Positions 18,547 to 27,678 of a DNA stretch of 53,354 nt are shown piece after piece. Under the pieces are notes generated by a model. It searched no databases. It was given only the letters and a program-made list of their open reading frames with translations, and had not been told where the DNA came from. This stretch comes from Herbinix sp. (GTDB lineage Bacteria; Bacillota; Clostridia; Lachnospirales; Lachnospiraceae). The position numbers and the translations under genes are program-made. The DNA lies in assembly GCA_029238935.1 (NCBI GenBank), contig JAQZBN010000051.1:1-53354 (forward strand), written 5' to 3'. Numbering within the stretch: position 1 is the first letter of the stretch; each line of letters starts with the position of its first letter.

Positions 18547-18580
18547 ATGAAAGCTACAAATGTATGAAAGCTACAAATGT
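18547..18580. repeat. Perfect 17-bp tandem duplication
   Basis: ATGAAAGCTACAAATGT occurs twice in direct succession just after the LRR gene. A recent slippage duplication; no coding role seen. Confidence 0.85.
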
Positions 18581-18738
18581 ATGGGGAGTGGTGTTAATAT
18601 TATTGAAATCCTTATTCTGGATAATTGGCATGTGGAAATATTTTTCTACTAGAGTAGATAGGAAATCCTACTGATCATCGATAAAGAAGAAAGCCTTGTA
18701 AATCATCTTTTACCTACATCAGTATACATGTCCTTTCG

Positions 18739-18790
18739 AATGTACCAGTAAAACCTTAAACAAATCATCACAAGGTTTTACTGGTACATT
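18739..18790. terminator. Long perfect inverted repeat, bidirectional terminator
   Basis: A perfect 19-bp stem pairs 18739-18757 with 18772-18790 (AATGTACCAGTAAAACCTT and complement), loop of 14 nt, followed by TTTTAATTTCTT on the plus strand. It sits directly after the LysR stop codon between convergent genes. Confidence 0.75.
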
Positions 18791-19669
18791 TTAATTTCTT
18801 CTTGTTTCATATGCAAATTGCTCAATCAGATAACTGCGAAATGCTTTTGATGCATTGGATAAATATTTCGATGCTCGCCAATACACATAGGTATCCCTTT
18901 TTATCTTACGATCCTGTATTTCAAGAATGGCAGCATCCTCAGTAAACATCTTCCTCCAGGAAAATTCCGGGAAGAGCGTAATTCCATAATTCATGGACAC
19001 GTACATTCTTACATAATACGGATCGTCACATTGGATCGCTATCTTAGGTTCAAAACCTAATTGCCGGCATTCCGATACTAATATTTTATGTAAGCTTCTG
19101 TTAGAGGTCATTGATATAAACCGTTCCGTGGAAAGCTCGCGCATAGTAACGGATTTCTTCTTAGCCAGTGGATGATCCTTGGATACAGCAACATAGATAT
19201 TTTCGGATACAAGTAACTCCTTCTCAGCATCATTGATGTCTAAAGTACGATCATCAATCCATAGGTCAAATTTATTATAATCAACTCCGTAGTGATCATG
19301 ATACAAAGAAAAGTTCACATTCGGATATATTTTTTTAAAATCGGAGATACATTCTGTTACAAGACGTCGGTTGGTAAGAATGCACAGACAAATATCTCCG
19401 GTGATATCCTTGGTGTTATCCTTCAGAGCGAGGATCGCATCATCCAAGTCTCTTAAGGCGTTTTCAATTCCCCTATGTAATATTGCTCCGTTTTCATTAA
19501 GAATAACTTTATTTCCATTTCGCTCGAACAAACTGACACCCAGCTCGGTCTCCAGCTTTTTAATTGCTTGAGATACGGTCGAAGGTGGTACCAGATGCTT
19601 GTTTGCTGTATGGGAAAAATTCTCGGTTTTTGCGGCATCTGCAAAATACCGTAGTTGTAATAGTTCCAT
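18791..19669 (-). CDS. LysR-family transcriptional regulator
   Basis: Regulator of 292 residues. The winged helix-turn-helix is at 1-60 (ELLQLRYFADAAKTENFSHT, then VPPSTVSQAIKKLETELGVS). From ~90 it has the two-lobed LysR effector domain (GDICLCILTNRRLVTECI; LLVSENIYVAVSKDHPLAKK). I chose the ATG at 19669, preceded by GAGGGGTGATC, because the HTH begins exactly there. It is divergent from the membrane protein/esterase pair, so it most likely controls those genes; the effector cannot be told. Confidence 0.9.
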   Translation of the reverse strand: MELLQLRYFADAAKTENFSHTANKHLVPPSTVSQAIKKLETELGVSLFERNGNKVILNENGAILHRGIENALRDLDDAILALKDNTKDITGDICLCILTNRRLVTECISDFKKIYPNVNFSLYHDHYGVDYNKFDLWIDDRTLDINDAEKELLVSENIYVAVSKDHPLAKKKSVTMRELSTERFISMTSNRSLHKILVSECRQLGFEPKIAIQCDDPYYVRMYVSMNYGITLFPEFSWRKMFTEDAAILEIQDRKIKRDTYVYWRASKYLSNASKAFRSYLIEQFAYETRRN

Positions 19670-19745
19670 TATGATCACCCCTCTACCCATTCTACCATTT
19701 CTTACTATATGCTTCAACATATACTTACTATACTTCATTTCATGC

Positions 19746-19774
19746 TGTAAAGTATATCGGGAGTATGCTATAGT
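19746..19774 (+). promoter_or_regulatory. Promoter of the esterase pair
   Basis: TGTAAA (19746-19751) and TATAGT (19769-19774), 17 bp apart, in the divergent LysR intergenic region. Imperfect AGTATA repeats around 19704-19766 may be LysR contacts. Confidence 0.5.
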
Positions 19775-19797
19775 AAAGTCGGAGGTGATAATCAAAA

Positions 19798-20085
19798 ATG
19801 TCTGAATTATTTGAAGCAGTAATGGTAATATGCTTTGGTATCTCCTGGCCTGTTTCCATTTCTAAATCGTATTCATCCCGTACAGCCAAAGGGAAAAGTC
19901 TATTTTTTATGATAATGATTTTAACTGGATACGGATTTGGAATTACATCAAAGCTAGTCTCAGGTAAGCTAACCTATGTTTTTGTCTTTTATATCATTAA
20001 CTTTATCATGGTCTTTATTGATATCCTTCTGTATTTTAGAAACAGAAGATTAGATTTGGCCAAAGAAGCGAGGACTGTTGTATGA
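19798..20085 (+). CDS. Small membrane protein, three predicted helices
   Basis: A 95-residue hydrophobic protein of unknown function. Helices are predicted at about 5-22 (FEAVMVICFGISWPVS), 35-55 (SLFFMIMILTGYGFGI) and 60-82 (YVFVFYIINFIMVFIDILLY), followed by a charged tail RNRRLDLAKEAR. It overlaps the esterase gene by 4 bp (ATGA) and is therefore translated with it. GGAGG lies 12 nt upstream of the ATG, a little far. No catalytic motif is visible. Confidence 0.7.
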   Translation: MSELFEAVMVICFGISWPVSISKSYSSRTAKGKSLFFMIMILTGYGFGITSKLVSGKLTYVFVFYIINFIMVFIDILLYFRNRRLDLAKEARTVV

Positions 20086-20816
20086 GAGAAATGCTTAATA
20101 TGATTTATGATAAAAATCATGCAGATATCTGCACTCTAAATATCTATCTGCCAGAGGAAAGGGACACTTTATATCCTGTCTTTATTTATTTTCATGGAGG
20201 CGGTATGGAAGGTGGTAGTAAAGACGAGATAGCAGATTTAGTGAATATAACTTCAAATGGAATTGCTTTAGTCTCAGTTGAATATAGAAAGTATCCTCAA
20301 GCGAAATTCCCCGAATTTGTTGAAGATACTGCAAAAGCCGTAGAATTCGTAAAAACATACGGTGAGACACACAACCTTTTTAGCGATTTGTATGTTGGTG
20401 GATCGTCCGCCGGTGGATATTTAGCTATGATGGTATATTTTGACCGCCATTATCTAAACCAATACGGCATCTTACCGGAGGAGATTAAGGGTTGGGTTTT
20501 TGATGCAGGTCAGCCAACGGTTCATTTTAACGTGTTACGAGAAAGAGGGTTGGATACCCGTCTTGCAAGGATTGATGAGGCGGCGCCGATCTATTTTATA
20601 GATCATGGCATGGATCAAGATAAACAAAGTAAGCTGTTGTTTATTACAGCGGATAATGATATGCCGAACCGTCTGGAGCAAACCAAGCTAATTCTTAAAA
20701 CAATGGAGCAGTTTAATTATGACATGTCAAAGGTGGAGTTTATATTAATGGAGGGGTGTGGCCATTGCGGCTATTCCATCGTCAATATGGTTACCGATTT
20801 TATTCTTAACCAATAA
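20082..20816 (+). CDS. Alpha/beta-hydrolase esterase (HSL/lipase-like)
   Basis: Cytoplasmic serine esterase of 244 residues. The oxyanion motif HGGG is at 38-41. The nucleophile elbow is G107-S-S109-A-G111, with S109 as the nucleophile. Candidate acid and base residues lie in the C-terminal ITADNDMPNRL and EGCGHCGYS segments. It belongs to the hormone-sensitive-lipase-like group that cleaves short acyl or acetyl esters; the substrate is not evident. It shares ATGA with the small membrane protein and is likely controlled by the divergent LysR protein. Confidence 0.88.
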   Translation: MREMLNMIYDKNHADICTLNIYLPEERDTLYPVFIYFHGGGMEGGSKDEIADLVNITSNGIALVSVEYRKYPQAKFPEFVEDTAKAVEFVKTYGETHNLFSDLYVGGSSAGGYLAMMVYFDRHYLNQYGILPEEIKGWVFDAGQPTVHFNVLRERGLDTRLARIDEAAPIYFIDHGMDQDKQSKLLFITADNDMPNRLEQTKLILKTMEQFNYDMSKVEFILMEGCGHCGYSIVNMVTDFILNQ

Positions 20817-20961
20817 AGGGTTATTGAATACAATCATATGATTAAACTGAAATTGTATCCGTTCTTCATAGAGCTTCCATTCTACATTATGGAAGGTGTT
20901 TCTCTAGGAACAAGTTAAGTATTACATAGAACATCAATATAACCGAGCGTCATTCTCATTG

Positions 20962-21007
20962 AAAAACCATCCCAAAGCTGCAAATGCCCAGCTCCCGGAT
21001 GGTTTTT
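20962..21007. terminator. Bidirectional terminator
   Basis: AAAAACCATCC pairs with GGATGGTTTTT across a 24-nt loop. It lies between the convergent esterase and nitroreductase genes. Confidence 0.75.
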
Positions 21008-21091
21008 AGTTTCTTTATGAAATAAAATTAAAGTGCAGTCATACAGAATAATTACAGGTCTGTTGAATTTTGTTAATCAATTTATTAATTC

Positions 21092-21691
21092 TTATTTGAA
21101 TATTTTTACCCGTTCTTCAAGTGGTAGAAATTGCTTTTCACCTGGCTGTGCAGTGGGCTTACCGAAGGGCATCTGCGCAATGAATTTCCAGTTGTTTGGT
21201 AGATTCCATTCTTTTTTTACCTCGGCATCGATAAGCTCCGTATAATGTTGTAAGGAAGCACCAAAGCCTTCTAATTCAAGAGCGGTCCATATAACATATT
21301 GATGCATTCCATTGGATTGTTGGGACCAAACCGGGAAGTTATCCTTATAGAGTGCAAACTGTTGCTGAAGGGCTTCAACAATATTATTATCTTCATAGAA
21401 CAATACTGTTCCATAGCCGCTCTTAAAGGAGGTGATTTTATTTTCAGTATCGCTAAATTGGGCAGCAGGAACAACTTTTCTTAAGGCTTCCATTGTGATT
21501 TCCCATAATTTATCATGATGCTCACCTAATAATAAAACAATTCTTGTACTTTGTGAGTTGAAAGCGGATGGTGTATGTTTGATTGCGTGGTCAACTATTT
21601 CCTTAATTCTATCATCGGAAACCACAGTTTCTTTGCTAATTCCATAAAATGAACGTCTGTCTGCTACAGCAGTTAAAAAATCTTTTGACAT
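21092..21691 (-). CDS. Nitroreductase-family FMN oxidoreductase (fatty-acid-repression type)
   Basis: FMN-dependent NAD(P)H oxidoreductase of 199 residues. The FMN contact ADRRSFYGIS is at the N-terminus, followed by HTPSAFNSQSTRIVLLLGE and the C-terminal WKFIAQMPFGKPT. The KVVPAAQFSDTENKI and FALYKDNFPVWSQQSNGMHQ segments are typical of the HBN1/Frm2-like nitroreductase subgroup. It probably reduces quinones or nitro compounds. The start at 21691 follows GGAGGAAAATT; the earlier ATG overlaps that site. It lies 76 bp after the pirin remnant on the same strand and is probably governed by the HxlR regulator upstream. Confidence 0.88.
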   Translation of the reverse strand: MSKDFLTAVADRRSFYGISKETVVSDDRIKEIVDHAIKHTPSAFNSQSTRIVLLLGEHHDKLWEITMEALRKVVPAAQFSDTENKITSFKSGYGTVLFYEDNNIVEALQQQFALYKDNFPVWSQQSNGMHQYVIWTALELEGFGASLQHYTELIDAEVKKEWNLPNNWKFIAQMPFGKPTAQPGEKQFLPLEERVKIFK

Positions 21692-21767
21692 ATAATTTTC
21701 CTCCATATTTGTTTGTTATTTTGAGTTTAAAATACTAATTCATAGGGTCTATATTCTGGTTCTTACT

Positions 21768-22389
21768 TTATTTACGCATTTCTAAGATCAGCATATGAGA
21801 TGTTTCTTTTGCTTTTATTAAGATATCCTCAGATATTATTTCCAAAGCATCTTGATGATCTAACTCGATTTGATTAATGGTTGAACTTCCTTCTATTTGT
21901 ACGAAATACGCCTGTCTGCCTACGTTTACGGGAAAAGTGATCGCTTTTCCTTTCTCCAGTTCCAGAGAATAGATATTCATATCCTGATTTATTTTTATTG
22001 GTGCATCACCAGATTTACTTGAAATCATATGAAACCATTTATTTGATCTGTCCACCCATTCGAATTTATAATCTTCGTAGACAGGGTGGTAGTCTCTCTG
22101 ATCAGGGTAAATCCATATTTGTAATAATCTTAATAAGTCCTTACCTCGATTGTGCTCACTATGATATACACCTGTTCCTGCACTCATAATAGGATATAAT
22201 CTCCATATCATTGTGTGGGTGGGTATCAAATCCGGTACCAGCTTCCACTAAATCATCATTGATTACTCTTAAGGCACCAAAATTTAGGTTAAGCGGATTA
22301 AGGTAATCAGCAAAAGAAAAGTGGAATTTACTTTGTAACCAACCAAGATTGCTACTTCCCATATTTTTGCTATCTATTTTTCTTAACAC
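21768..22389 (-). pseudogene. Pirin-family protein, internally deleted and frameshifted
   Basis: Pirins are cupin-fold proteins, some with quercetinase activity. The first part, from GTG at 22389 (preceded by AGGAGG), reads LRKIDSKNMGSSNLGWLQSK up to THPHNDMEIISY. The second part, in another frame, resumes at YPIMSAGTGVYHSEHN and runs to the stop at 21768. In an intact pirin about 25 residues (the VLEGE...GDVQ segment, with a metal-site Glu/His region) join these two blocks. Their absence plus the frame change at about 22195-22215 shows a deletion. The remaining C-terminus (LLRLLQIWIYPDQRDYHPVY) is well preserved, so the event looks recent. Confidence 0.85.
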
Positions 22390-22480
22390 GTGACAAACCT
22401 CCTTTCTGTTTACGCTAATAGCTTCTATTTGTACTTTTATCAAGATTATTATTAGTTACATAAGAAATATAAATAACTAG

Positions 22481-22495
22481 GTTACAAAAAGTAAC
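22481..22495. promoter_or_regulatory. GTTAC-N5-GTAAC palindrome, candidate HxlR operator
   Basis: GTTACAAAAAGTAAC lies about 90 bp upstream of the pirin remnant. The same half-sites occur as GTAAC-ATG-GTTAC before the second nitroreductase gene, consistent with one regulator controlling both. Confidence 0.5.
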
Positions 22496-22624
22496 TTGCT
22501 ATGCATTAATTAAAACATAACAATATTCATATGTCAAGAGTTATAAAGTAGTAATTTTTGTAATATTTTATGACAAGAACTTAACTTAAATAGGAAACAT
22601 CTAAAATACGAATCGATATATAAT

Positions 22625-22655
22625 AAAAACTCCCTATATGAATAGAGAGTTTTTA
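22625..22655. terminator. Terminator of the HxlR gene
   Basis: AAAACTCCCTAT pairs with ATAGAGAGTTTT (one mismatch), with A and T runs on the two sides. Confidence 0.8.
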
Positions 22656-22666
22656 TATAATCATTG

Positions 22667-22975
22667 TTAGCTCCATTTTTCTGCCCATTTTTGGACTTCA
22701 TCCATCACGGATTTTAATTCGAGCCCTTTGTCAGTAAGTTCATATTCAATACGTACAGGGGTTTCCGGGTACACCTTTCTACTTACAATGCCTTCGCTCT
22801 CTAATTCCCTAAATCGTTCTGTAAGCATACGAGCACTCATATTAGGAATTGCTTCCGCGATATCAGAAAAGCGCTTTTGTCCGCCTAGCAATGTTCTGAT
22901 AATAAGTCCTGTCCATCGTTTCCCTAATAACTCAAAAGCAGCCTCAAATTTCGGACATAAATGAAAATTTTCCAT
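22667..22975 (-). CDS. HxlR-family (DUF24) winged-helix regulator, probably redox sensing
   Basis: Regulator of 102 residues. The fold markers are CPKFEAAFELLGKRWTGLII, RFSDIAEAIPNMSARMLTER and RIEYELTDKGLELKSV. It has a single N-terminal Cys at position 7, the place of the redox-active cysteine in Bacillus YodB, CatR and HypR, which sense quinones or hypochlorite and control nitroreductase or dioxygenase genes. Divergent from one nitroreductase gene and upstream of a pirin remnant plus another nitroreductase, it fits that role. The ATG at 22975 follows GAGGTGATC. Confidence 0.88.
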   Translation of the reverse strand: MENFHLCPKFEAAFELLGKRWTGLIIRTLLGGQKRFSDIAEAIPNMSARMLTERFRELESEGIVSRKVYPETPVRIEYELTDKGLELKSVMDEVQKWAEKWS

Positions 22976-23010
22976 ATTGATCACCTCTATTGTTATTATA
23001 ACATAGATAC

Positions 23011-23064
23011 TTGACAAAAGTAAGTAGGTAATTATATAATACTTATTATAAGTAACATGGTTAC
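23011..23064 (+). promoter_or_regulatory. Nitroreductase promoter and palindromic site
   Basis: TTGACA (23011-23016) and TATAAT (23035-23040) are 18 bp apart. GTAACATGGTTAC (23052-23064) lies around +5 to +20. A minus-strand TTACTT-17-TATAAT for hxlR overlaps this promoter, so one bound protein could control both. Confidence 0.65.
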
Positions 23065-23104
23065 ATAAAATAACGAACGATAAGAATATAAAGGTGGAAA
23101 AGAT

Positions 23105-23758
23105 ATGTCAGAATTGAAAAAAGTTATTGAGGAAAGACGTTCAGCAAATAATTTTGTAAAAGGTATTGAAATAGAGAAAGAGGAGTTAATTGAGATGTTC
23201 GAGCTTCTAAGATTAGCACCATCTTGTTTTAATATTCAGCATGCTCACTACCTAGTAGTAAACGATCAAGATAGAAAAGAGCTTTTGAGAGAAGCTGCTT
23301 TTAAACAGTATAAGATTCATACGGCATCCGCTGCAATTCTCGTGCTCGGAGATAAAGAAGCATACAAAGATGCTGATAAGATTTATTCCGGAATGGCCAG
23401 TCTAGGGATATTACCAGAGGATGAATATAAACAAATGATTGACTCGATTAACGCATTATATGAAGGAAGAGGATCAGATTTTCAGAGGGATGAAGCGATT
23501 AGAAATGCTTCATTGTCAGCTATGATGTTTATGCTTATTGCAAAAGATAAGGGTTGGGACACTTGCCCTATGATAGGCTTTGAGGTTGATAAAATGCGAA
23601 GTTTATTTAATATACCGGAACGATATGAGCCGGTTCTATTAATAACCATAGGAAAAGCGGATACAAAGAACAGAAGAATAAGAGGTTATAGAAAAAATGT
23701 AAGTGAGTTTGTATCTTTTGAAGGTTTTCAAGCAAGGGAAGATGAATTTGCACTGTGA
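23105..23758 (+). CDS. Nitroreductase-family FMN oxidoreductase (YodC-like)
   Basis: FMN oxidoreductase of 217 residues. The N-terminal ERRSANNFVKG binds FMN phosphate, followed by RLAPSCFNIQHAHYLVVND. The central ASLSAMMFMLIAKDKGWDTC and C-terminal PERYEPVLLITIGKA are standard for the NfsA/YodC group that reduces quinones and nitroaromatics with NAD(P)H. It is divergent from the HxlR gene and preceded by AAGGTGG. It is only distantly similar to the other nitroreductase in this locus. Confidence 0.9.
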   Translation: MSELKKVIEERRSANNFVKGIEIEKEELIEMFELLRLAPSCFNIQHAHYLVVNDQDRKELLREAAFKQYKIHTASAAILVLGDKEAYKDADKIYSGMASLGILPEDEYKQMIDSINALYEGRGSDFQRDEAIRNASLSAMMFMLIAKDKGWDTCPMIGFEVDKMRSLFNIPERYEPVLLITIGKADTKNRRIRGYRKNVSEFVSFEGFQAREDEFAL

Positions 23759-24309
23759 TTTTATGAAGGACGATTCTTCTAATACTATATAACAGGATAC
23801 TCAATAATAGGATTTTAAGATAACAAGTGTATATTAGTAAGAAAATATTAGCCAAGATTGTGGCACTTAATCAATGTATCCTACTATCCGTGGGAAGAAA
23901 GCTTTGTAAATTAACGTTTACAAGGCTTTTTTGCATATCAAATGAATAGAGTAGTGTGGTTAAAAAATAATATATTATCAACTAATACCTAGAGATTGTC
24001 TGATGTTGGTAATTATATACCGATTTCTTTACACATTCATTTAACAGGCTAAAGCAAGTAAGTCATAAACGTTCCAACAACATATCTTTCTTATGATAAA
24101 GTTAGTAAAAAAACACATTGATGTACTAATACGAATTTCGTTGTATAATAAGATATGGTAAATTCTTAGGTTCCCTTTGTATAACTTAATAATCCTTTTA
24201 TAAACATTGAGAAGAAGTCAAGCCAATTAAATTATTTATTTTAGTAGGAAATATAATGATAATTCGTAATGGGATAATACTAGTATTTATATAGAAAGTT
24301 GGTGGTACA
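23759..24309. other. Intergenic region with one terminator, no gene
   Basis: Apart from the terminator at 23899-23932 I see no convincing gene. A TATAAT at about 24143 lacks a good -35. The region leads into the two-component system, whose ribosome site is the GTTGGTGG before 24310. Confidence 0.5.
23899..23932 (+). terminator. Rho-independent terminator
   Basis: AAGCTTTGTAAA pairs with TTTACAAGGCTT (one G-T), loop TTAACG, then T run. A near-identical element occurs at 27679-27713. Confidence 0.9.
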
Positions 24310-25005
24310 ATGAAAGAAAAAATCATGGTAATTGAAGATGAGCAAAGAATTGCAGACGCCATTGCTTATGCTTTAAAAAGAGAAGGCTATACCGTAGAGG
24401 TTGTATATCGTGGGGATGAAGCCATTAAGAAGTTGCAGGAATTTGGACCCGATGCAATCATTTTGGATGTTATGCTTCCGGGTATGGATGGGTATGAAAT
24501 TCTTAAGAAGATACAGAATGCAGAACGAATTGGAGTTATTATGCTGACAGCCAAGGAGGATATCGTCAACAAAATACTGGGGCTAGAGCTTGGAGCAGAT
24601 GATTATATGACCAAGCCTTTTGATATGCGGGAGCTGCTTGCCAGACTAAAATCACTAATCAGAAGAATGCAAAAGGTAGAAACCAAGAAAGATAATGAGG
24701 AGATTAATCTAAGAGGGATTGAACTACATGCAGACAAAAGAACAGCATATGCCGGCGATAAGTTGCTTGATTTAACACCAAAGGAATTTGATTTACTAAA
24801 GTTGCTGGTAGCCTCTCCAGAAAGAGTATTCTCAAGAGAGCAGCTTCTCGATCTCATATGGGGAATGGAGTATTACGGAGGGACTCGCACTGTCGATATT
24901 CATATACAGAGATTACGTAAGAAATTAGGGACGGACTATAATGATATCATCCAGACAGTACATGGGATTGGATATAAAGTGTTAGGAGGTCACGGTGAGA
25001 ATTAG
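24310..25005 (+). CDS. OmpR-family response regulator
   Basis: Two-component response regulator of 231 residues. The receiver domain (1-118) has the acidic pair E9/D10, phosphoryl-accepting D53 (AIILDVMLPG) and K105-region KPF. The C-terminal winged helix (about 130-228) includes LDLTPKEFDLLKLLVASPER, RTVDIHIQRLRKKLG and VHGIGYKV. It overlaps the sensor kinase gene by 11 bp, so the two proteins form a pair. The genes it controls are not evident; the lipoprotein gene just downstream is a candidate. Confidence 0.95.
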   Translation: MKEKIMVIEDEQRIADAIAYALKREGYTVEVVYRGDEAIKKLQEFGPDAIILDVMLPGMDGYEILKKIQNAERIGVIMLTAKEDIVNKILGLELGADDYMTKPFDMRELLARLKSLIRRMQKVETKKDNEEINLRGIELHADKRTAYAGDKLLDLTPKEFDLLKLLVASPERVFSREQLLDLIWGMEYYGGTRTVDIHIQRLRKKLGTDYNDIIQTVHGIGYKVLGGHGEN

Positions 25006-26455
25006 TATTAAAATAAAATTCAGTATATTCCTTGCCGTACTATTGCTTCTTACTGTATTTATACTAAGCTTATTGGTGTTAAGAGGAATTAAGATAAATC
25101 AAGTAGAGCAATATGAGAAATACCTTGCCAGGCAGTCTGAGACGGCGAATGTGTATTTTATGCAAACCATTTTGGCTGAATCAAATAAAATTCCACAGAT
25201 CTTTTTAAGCACCAAAGGAGTGGAGTTTGCAAAACAATTAGAATTACTTACCGGCCAATCAATTGTCTTATATGACCGGAACGGAGAAGCTGTTAGTAAG
25301 AAGCTATCCCCAAGGGAATTGAAGCGTATCAGCCAAACATTAACCTATGCAACAGAAGGAAAAACGGCTTATCAGGTGGAACAGGATGAATTATATTACC
25401 TGACACCGTTAAGAGTAGGGGATGAGCAAGTCGGAGTAATACAGTTGTATTATTCCCTTACGGGGGATCATGACTTTTATAACCGTATTCGGCAGACCTG
25501 TATCTCGATAGGGGCAGGAATATTTTTATTTAGTTTTATTCTGGCATATATTTATTTCGGTTTTTTTGCCAATGGGATTATTAAACTGGAACAAATGGTG
25601 GACCGGGTTCGGGATGGTCATTATGAAACACCAATACTAAAGCGCAAGGATGAAATAGGACGATTGAGTATGGGCATTCAAGCAATGAGCAGAAAAATCA
25701 TGACTACAATGAAAGGCATGGAGGAGGAACAGGAGAAGCTGACCATGGCAGTGAATAAATTATCTCTTCTTGATCAGCAGCAAAAACAGTTCATTGGGAA
25801 TGTGACCCATGAATTTAAAACACCTCTGACTTCCATCAAAGCCTATCTTGATTTATTGGAAATGTATCCGGACGATGACAAGCTGTTGGAGACTGCTGTC
25901 ATAAATATCAAAAGTGAAACCGATCGTTTGTATGAGATGGTGGATAAGGTCTTGCAGCTATCTTCTATGGAAAAATATGATTTTGAATATCATCCTGAAA
26001 AAATCGATATCAAACAAATAGCGCTATCCGTATTACAAAGCTTGAGTGGCAAAATAAATAAGTTCAGCATTCAGCTGGAAACTGAATTAACGGAGGCTTA
26101 TATCAAAGCTGATAAAGACAGCATAATCATTATTCTAATCAATCTCTTGGACAATGCAATTAAATACAATAAAATCAATGGGAAAATATATGTAAAGAAT
26201 TATATTGAGAAAAACCAAGTAGTGATAGAAATTACTGATACCGGAATTGGAATTCCAAAAGAGTCGGCTAATAGAATTTTTGATCCTTTTTATACTGTGG
26301 ATAAAAATAGATCCAGAGAAAACGGCGGTGCGGGCTTGGGGCTTTCTCTTGTAAAAAGATATATCGATAAACAGGGTGGTTCCATCGCCCTTATCAATAC
26401 GGATGCAAACGGAACCACATTTCAAATCTCGTTTCCGGAGTATCGATCTGAATAG
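24995..26455 (+). CDS. Membrane sensor histidine kinase
   Basis: Sensor kinase of 486 residues starting at GTG within the regulator gene. TM1 is at about 7-29, an extracellular sensor of ~130 residues follows, TM2 is about 165-187, then HAMP (MVDRVRDGHYETPILKRKDE). The H-box is FIGNVTHEFKTPLTSIKAYL with the phosphorylated His272. The ATPase domain has the N-box LINLLDNAIKYN, G1 DTGIGIP and G2 GGAGLGLSL. The extracellular ligand is unknown. No periplasmic-type known domain was recognised. Confidence 0.94.
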   Translation: MRISIKIKFSIFLAVLLLLTVFILSLLVLRGIKINQVEQYEKYLARQSETANVYFMQTILAESNKIPQIFLSTKGVEFAKQLELLTGQSIVLYDRNGEAVSKKLSPRELKRISQTLTYATEGKTAYQVEQDELYYLTPLRVGDEQVGVIQLYYSLTGDHDFYNRIRQTCISIGAGIFLFSFILAYIYFGFFANGIIKLEQMVDRVRDGHYETPILKRKDEIGRLSMGIQAMSRKIMTTMKGMEEEQEKLTMAVNKLSLLDQQQKQFIGNVTHEFKTPLTSIKAYLDLLEMYPDDDKLLETAVINIKSETDRLYEMVDKVLQLSSMEKYDFEYHPEKIDIKQIALSVLQSLSGKINKFSIQLETELTEAYIKADKDSIIIILINLLDNAIKYNKINGKIYVKNYIEKNQVVIEITDTGIGIPKESANRIFDPFYTVDKNRSRENGGAGLGLSLVKRYIDKQGGSIALINTDANGTTFQISFPEYRSE

Positions 26456-26560
26456 TCTGAAATGTTTACAATTTTGAAACATTTCTTTACATGCTTGAAA
26501 CATTTGTTTATTTTATAGAGATATATTCTTGATAAGATAAATATCAAGGAGGTGCATACA

Positions 26561-27585
26561 ATGAAAAATACTAATTTCATAAGAACAATGATTGCAATTA
26601 CATTAATTTCCACCATGACCGCGTGTGGAAAAGAAGAGGAAAAGGTCACCATTAAGGAGCCTGGAAAAACCATTACGATCATCGATGATTCCGATAAGGA
26701 AGAAAGTAAACCGGATTTATCGGTAGAAAAGATTGACCGCTATGAGAAACTAACAATTACTGATTGGTTGGATGAAAATACGGTAATTGTTTCAAAGGAA
26801 AATGAATCACTGGATAAGATGAGTTTAGCGGAGCTTTCCGAGCAGTATCCCATGAGCTTATACTTGTTTGACATTACCACAAAGGACTACAAGTTGCTAA
26901 AGGAGCAGAAGGATGTGTTCCTTGGTGGAGCTTCCTTATCCAAGGATAAGAAATCTCTTCTATATTATGAGTATTCCTTGGGTGATCCTGTCTTCTATGT
27001 TATGAACATGATGAAACCGTGGTTGGAGCAGCCTATAGTGGTGGAGCTTATCTGGCAGACAGTACAGGTAAGATAACTCTAATAGAAGATTTAAAGGAAG
27101 AATCCATTTACCTTGTTGAGAAAATAAATGATAACATTTATTACAATACAACATCCAATGGAACCTTGATGAAGTTAAATTTAAGTACCAAGGAAAAGGT
27201 TAGCCTCAACCTGGATCAAGTATATGATACTCTGCCTTCTCCCGATGGTAAACAAATGTTAATATTGCAAGCCAATGGTTCCAAGAATACTATGTTGGTT
27301 TATGACCTTGAAAGTGGAGAAAAAATTACCGTAACAGAAGGAGCAGAATTAAATGGAGTTTCCTGGTCACCGGATCAGCGAAGAATTTCTTATAGCCTGA
27401 AGGAGGATGTGAACAATACAACGGTTAGCAGTTTATATGTATACGATATGTTAACCGGAAAGTCTACCCAGATCGCTGTAGATACTCAAAACATTAGTAC
27501 CAGTTGGAGTCCTTCCGGTGAAAGATTAGCTTATACGGAGTGGGATGGAATACAGTATAATAGTAGTATAATTTATTTTAAATAA
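26561..27585 (+). pseudogene. Lipoprotein with TolB/PD40-like repeats, single-base frameshift
   Basis: The gene begins at ATG 26561 after GGAGG, with a lipoprotein signal ending in TMTACG. The first frame is open to 27076 but loses sense after YVMNM at about 27010; the second frame continues from there with VVGAAYSGGAYLADSTGKIT to 27585. Insertion of one base after 27010 (ATG-ATG read as ATG-GAT-GAA) would give one protein of about 341 residues. The second half has PD40/TolB beta-propeller repeats (LPSPDGKQMLIL, VSWSPDQRRISY, TSWSPSGERLAY). Either a true recent mutation or a sequencing error. It follows the sensor kinase by 105 bp and may be a target or partner of that system. Confidence 0.85.
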
Positions 27586-27678
27586 ATATAATATTTATAA
27601 TAGCGGATGATTGGATATGCAGTAAGATGCTACTGGGTGAAATGTAGGGTAACATTTACAAATTGATAATCGATGATG

